Source: Synergistaceae bacterium (lineage in GTDB: Bacteria > Synergistota > Synergistia > Synergistales > Synergistaceae). Taken from it: DNA of 64,000 nucleotides. The stretch is taken from positions 1 to 64,000 of the forward strand of contig JAAYFL010000028.1 in NCBI GenBank assembly GCA_012728235.1, given 5' to 3'. Both the position numbers and the translations under genes were made by a program. Below, piece by piece: positions 63,220 to 64,000 of the stretch (position 1 is the first letter of the stretch; every line of letters begins with the position of its first letter). Under the pieces are notes generated by a model. That model had not been told where the DNA came from. It searched no databases and saw nothing but the letters and a program-made list of their open reading frames with translations.

Positions 63220-64000
63220 TCATATTTTAGATATAGTTGCTATTGCGTGACATATAATACATTCAGATCTACCCACACTGCCACATTCCTCTGGTGACTT
63301 TAACTTCATATTTACATTCATGTCTGATTCTAATTCTTTCAAATAAAAAAATAAAGAAGCCTTAAATTCATTAAGTTTATTTGCGAGCCTTGGGGTTTGT
63401 GCAATGAGAGTAACATCTACCCAATTGATTCTCCAATGATTTAAATGCAATCTATCAATAACTTTTTTGAGCATTACTCCGCTATTTGCATTTTTCCACT
63501 TTGAATCAATTGCCGGAAATAAGGTACCAATGTCTGGCTCTCCCGCTGCGCCCAGTAAAGAATCCATAACAGCATGAAATACTACGTCTCCGTCCGAATG
63601 TGCCATCAATCCTAATGGCGAATCTTCAATTTGTACTCCCGCTAGAATTAATTTACGATTAGGGACAAGTTTATGAACATCATATCCGTGTCCTACACGT
63701 ACAATTCCTTTTTGCTTAGTCATTAAAACAGCCCTTTTCCAGTCATTTTCTGTTGTTATTTTAAAATTATTTTCTTCGCCTTTAATAGTTGAAATCTTTA
63801 ATCCTTCGTTTATCCATGTACTGGCTTCATCAGTATCCTGAAAAGTTGATTTTTTAAGAATATAAGCTAATCTTTCTTTTTTAAACGCTTGTGGTGTTTG
63901 TGTTATATAAACTATGTTTCTATCAATGGTACTAATATTATCGTTTACGATTGTTTTTAGTGAATCTGTCAGTTCTAATAGAGGGATTGCTGCATCGTTC
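63220..64000 (-). CDS. ispDF: Bifunctional IspD-IspF enzyme (5' part outside window)
   Basis: The C-terminal domain is IspF (MECDP synthase): RVGHGYDVHKL with the metal ligands Asp and His, AHSDGDVVFHAVMDSLLGA, and SPEECGSVGRSE. The frame continues without a stop upstream of the ATG at 63723 to the window edge, and that part reads as the IspD cytidylyltransferase end: ISTIDRNIVYITQTPQAFK, DTDEASTWINEGLKIS and NNFKITTENDW. So this is one fused chain catalysing steps 3 and 5 of the MEP pathway, cut by the right edge. Confidence 0.92.
   Translation of the reverse strand, partial: NDAAIPLLELTDSLKTIVNDNISTIDRNIVYITQTPQAFKKERLAYILKKSTFQDTDEASTWINEGLKISTIKGEENNFKITTENDWKRAVLMTKQKGIVRVGHGYDVHKLVPNRKLILAGVQIEDSPLGLMAHSDGDVVFHAVMDSLLGAAGEPDIGTLFPAIDSKWKNANSGVMLKKVIDRLHLNHWRINWVDVTLIAQTPRLANKLNEFKASLFFYLKELESDMNVNMKLKSPEECGSVGRSECIICHAIATISKI

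Noticed and set aside
1-64000. CRISPR arrays, insertion sequences, prophage or defence island
   Set aside because: No regularly spaced repeats, transposase, integrase, phage or defence-type genes were found; the gene run is nearly continuous housekeeping.

Overview
The window is an AT-rich bacterial chromosome segment of dense, mostly housekeeping genes. TTG and GTG starts are frequent, and strong Shine-Dalgarno (SD) sites repeatedly decide the start. I see no insertion sequence, prophage, CRISPR array, rRNA operon or clearly foreign island. The gene content suggests an anaerobic bacterium near Synergistota or the Firmicutes: rapZ-yvcK-whiA, a clpP-clpX-lon-engB-valS-folC block, an RpiB-Upp fusion, L27 without the Firmicutes-type cleavable leader, and an LCP-family protein. 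Synergistota is my best guess. It is an inference, not proven by any single gene.

Layout, left to right. 1-1139: the 3' part of a MinD-type ATPase with a ferredoxin insert, then a NifX/NifB-type protein and a terminator. 1309-1383: tRNA-Gly(CCC) with its own promoter. 1523-2209: a DUF71/Dph6-like ATP pyrophosphatase. 2371-14640 (+): protein quality control and translation (tig, clpP, clpX, lon, engB, valS), folC, a YfiH/LACC1 protein and a Gfo/Idh dehydrogenase, closed by a terminator. 14708-27747 (+): a long operon opening with a consensus promoter: a two-TM protein, meaB, rpiB-upp, wecA-like, wecB, murA, a P-loop/Gls24 fusion, a family-4 uracil-DNA glycosylase, uppS, cdsA, dxr, rseP, ispG and argF. 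27791-31610 (+): nadE, yebC, ruvC, ruvA, ruvB, followed by queA. 32936-37912 (+): rapZ, yvcK, whiA and a glycogen-debranching enzyme. 38021-41070 (+): gap, pgk and tpiA, ending at a terminator.

The minus strand then dominates. rplU, rpmA, obgE, nadD, an LCP protein and rsfS run from 45972 down to 41299. xseB, ispA, dxs, tlyA, nadK and recN run from 52526 down to 46070. rpmB sits alone on the plus strand and shares an overlapping divergent promoter region with xseB. mltG, tldD and ftsK run from 57651 down to 52782. A plus-strand serine-pathway operon follows at 57694-61516: class V aminotransferase, SerA and a histidine-type phosphatase, with a long untranslated leader. After it come tRNA-Val(GAC), guaB and an IspD-IspF fusion cut by the right edge, all on the minus strand.

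Together the genes cover most of the MEP isoprenoid route (dxs, dxr, ispD/F, ispG) and its outlets (ispA, uppS), envelope precursor supply (murA, wecA/wecB, cdsA, LCP, mltG), proteolysis, ribosome assembly, lower glycolysis and NAD metabolism (nadD, nadE, nadK). The most interesting items are the serine operon with a histidine phosphatase in the PSP position, the P-loop/Gls24 fusion, the RpiB-Upp fusion, the IspDF fusion hidden by an internal ATG, and the unexplained 240-nt leader at 57723-57963.
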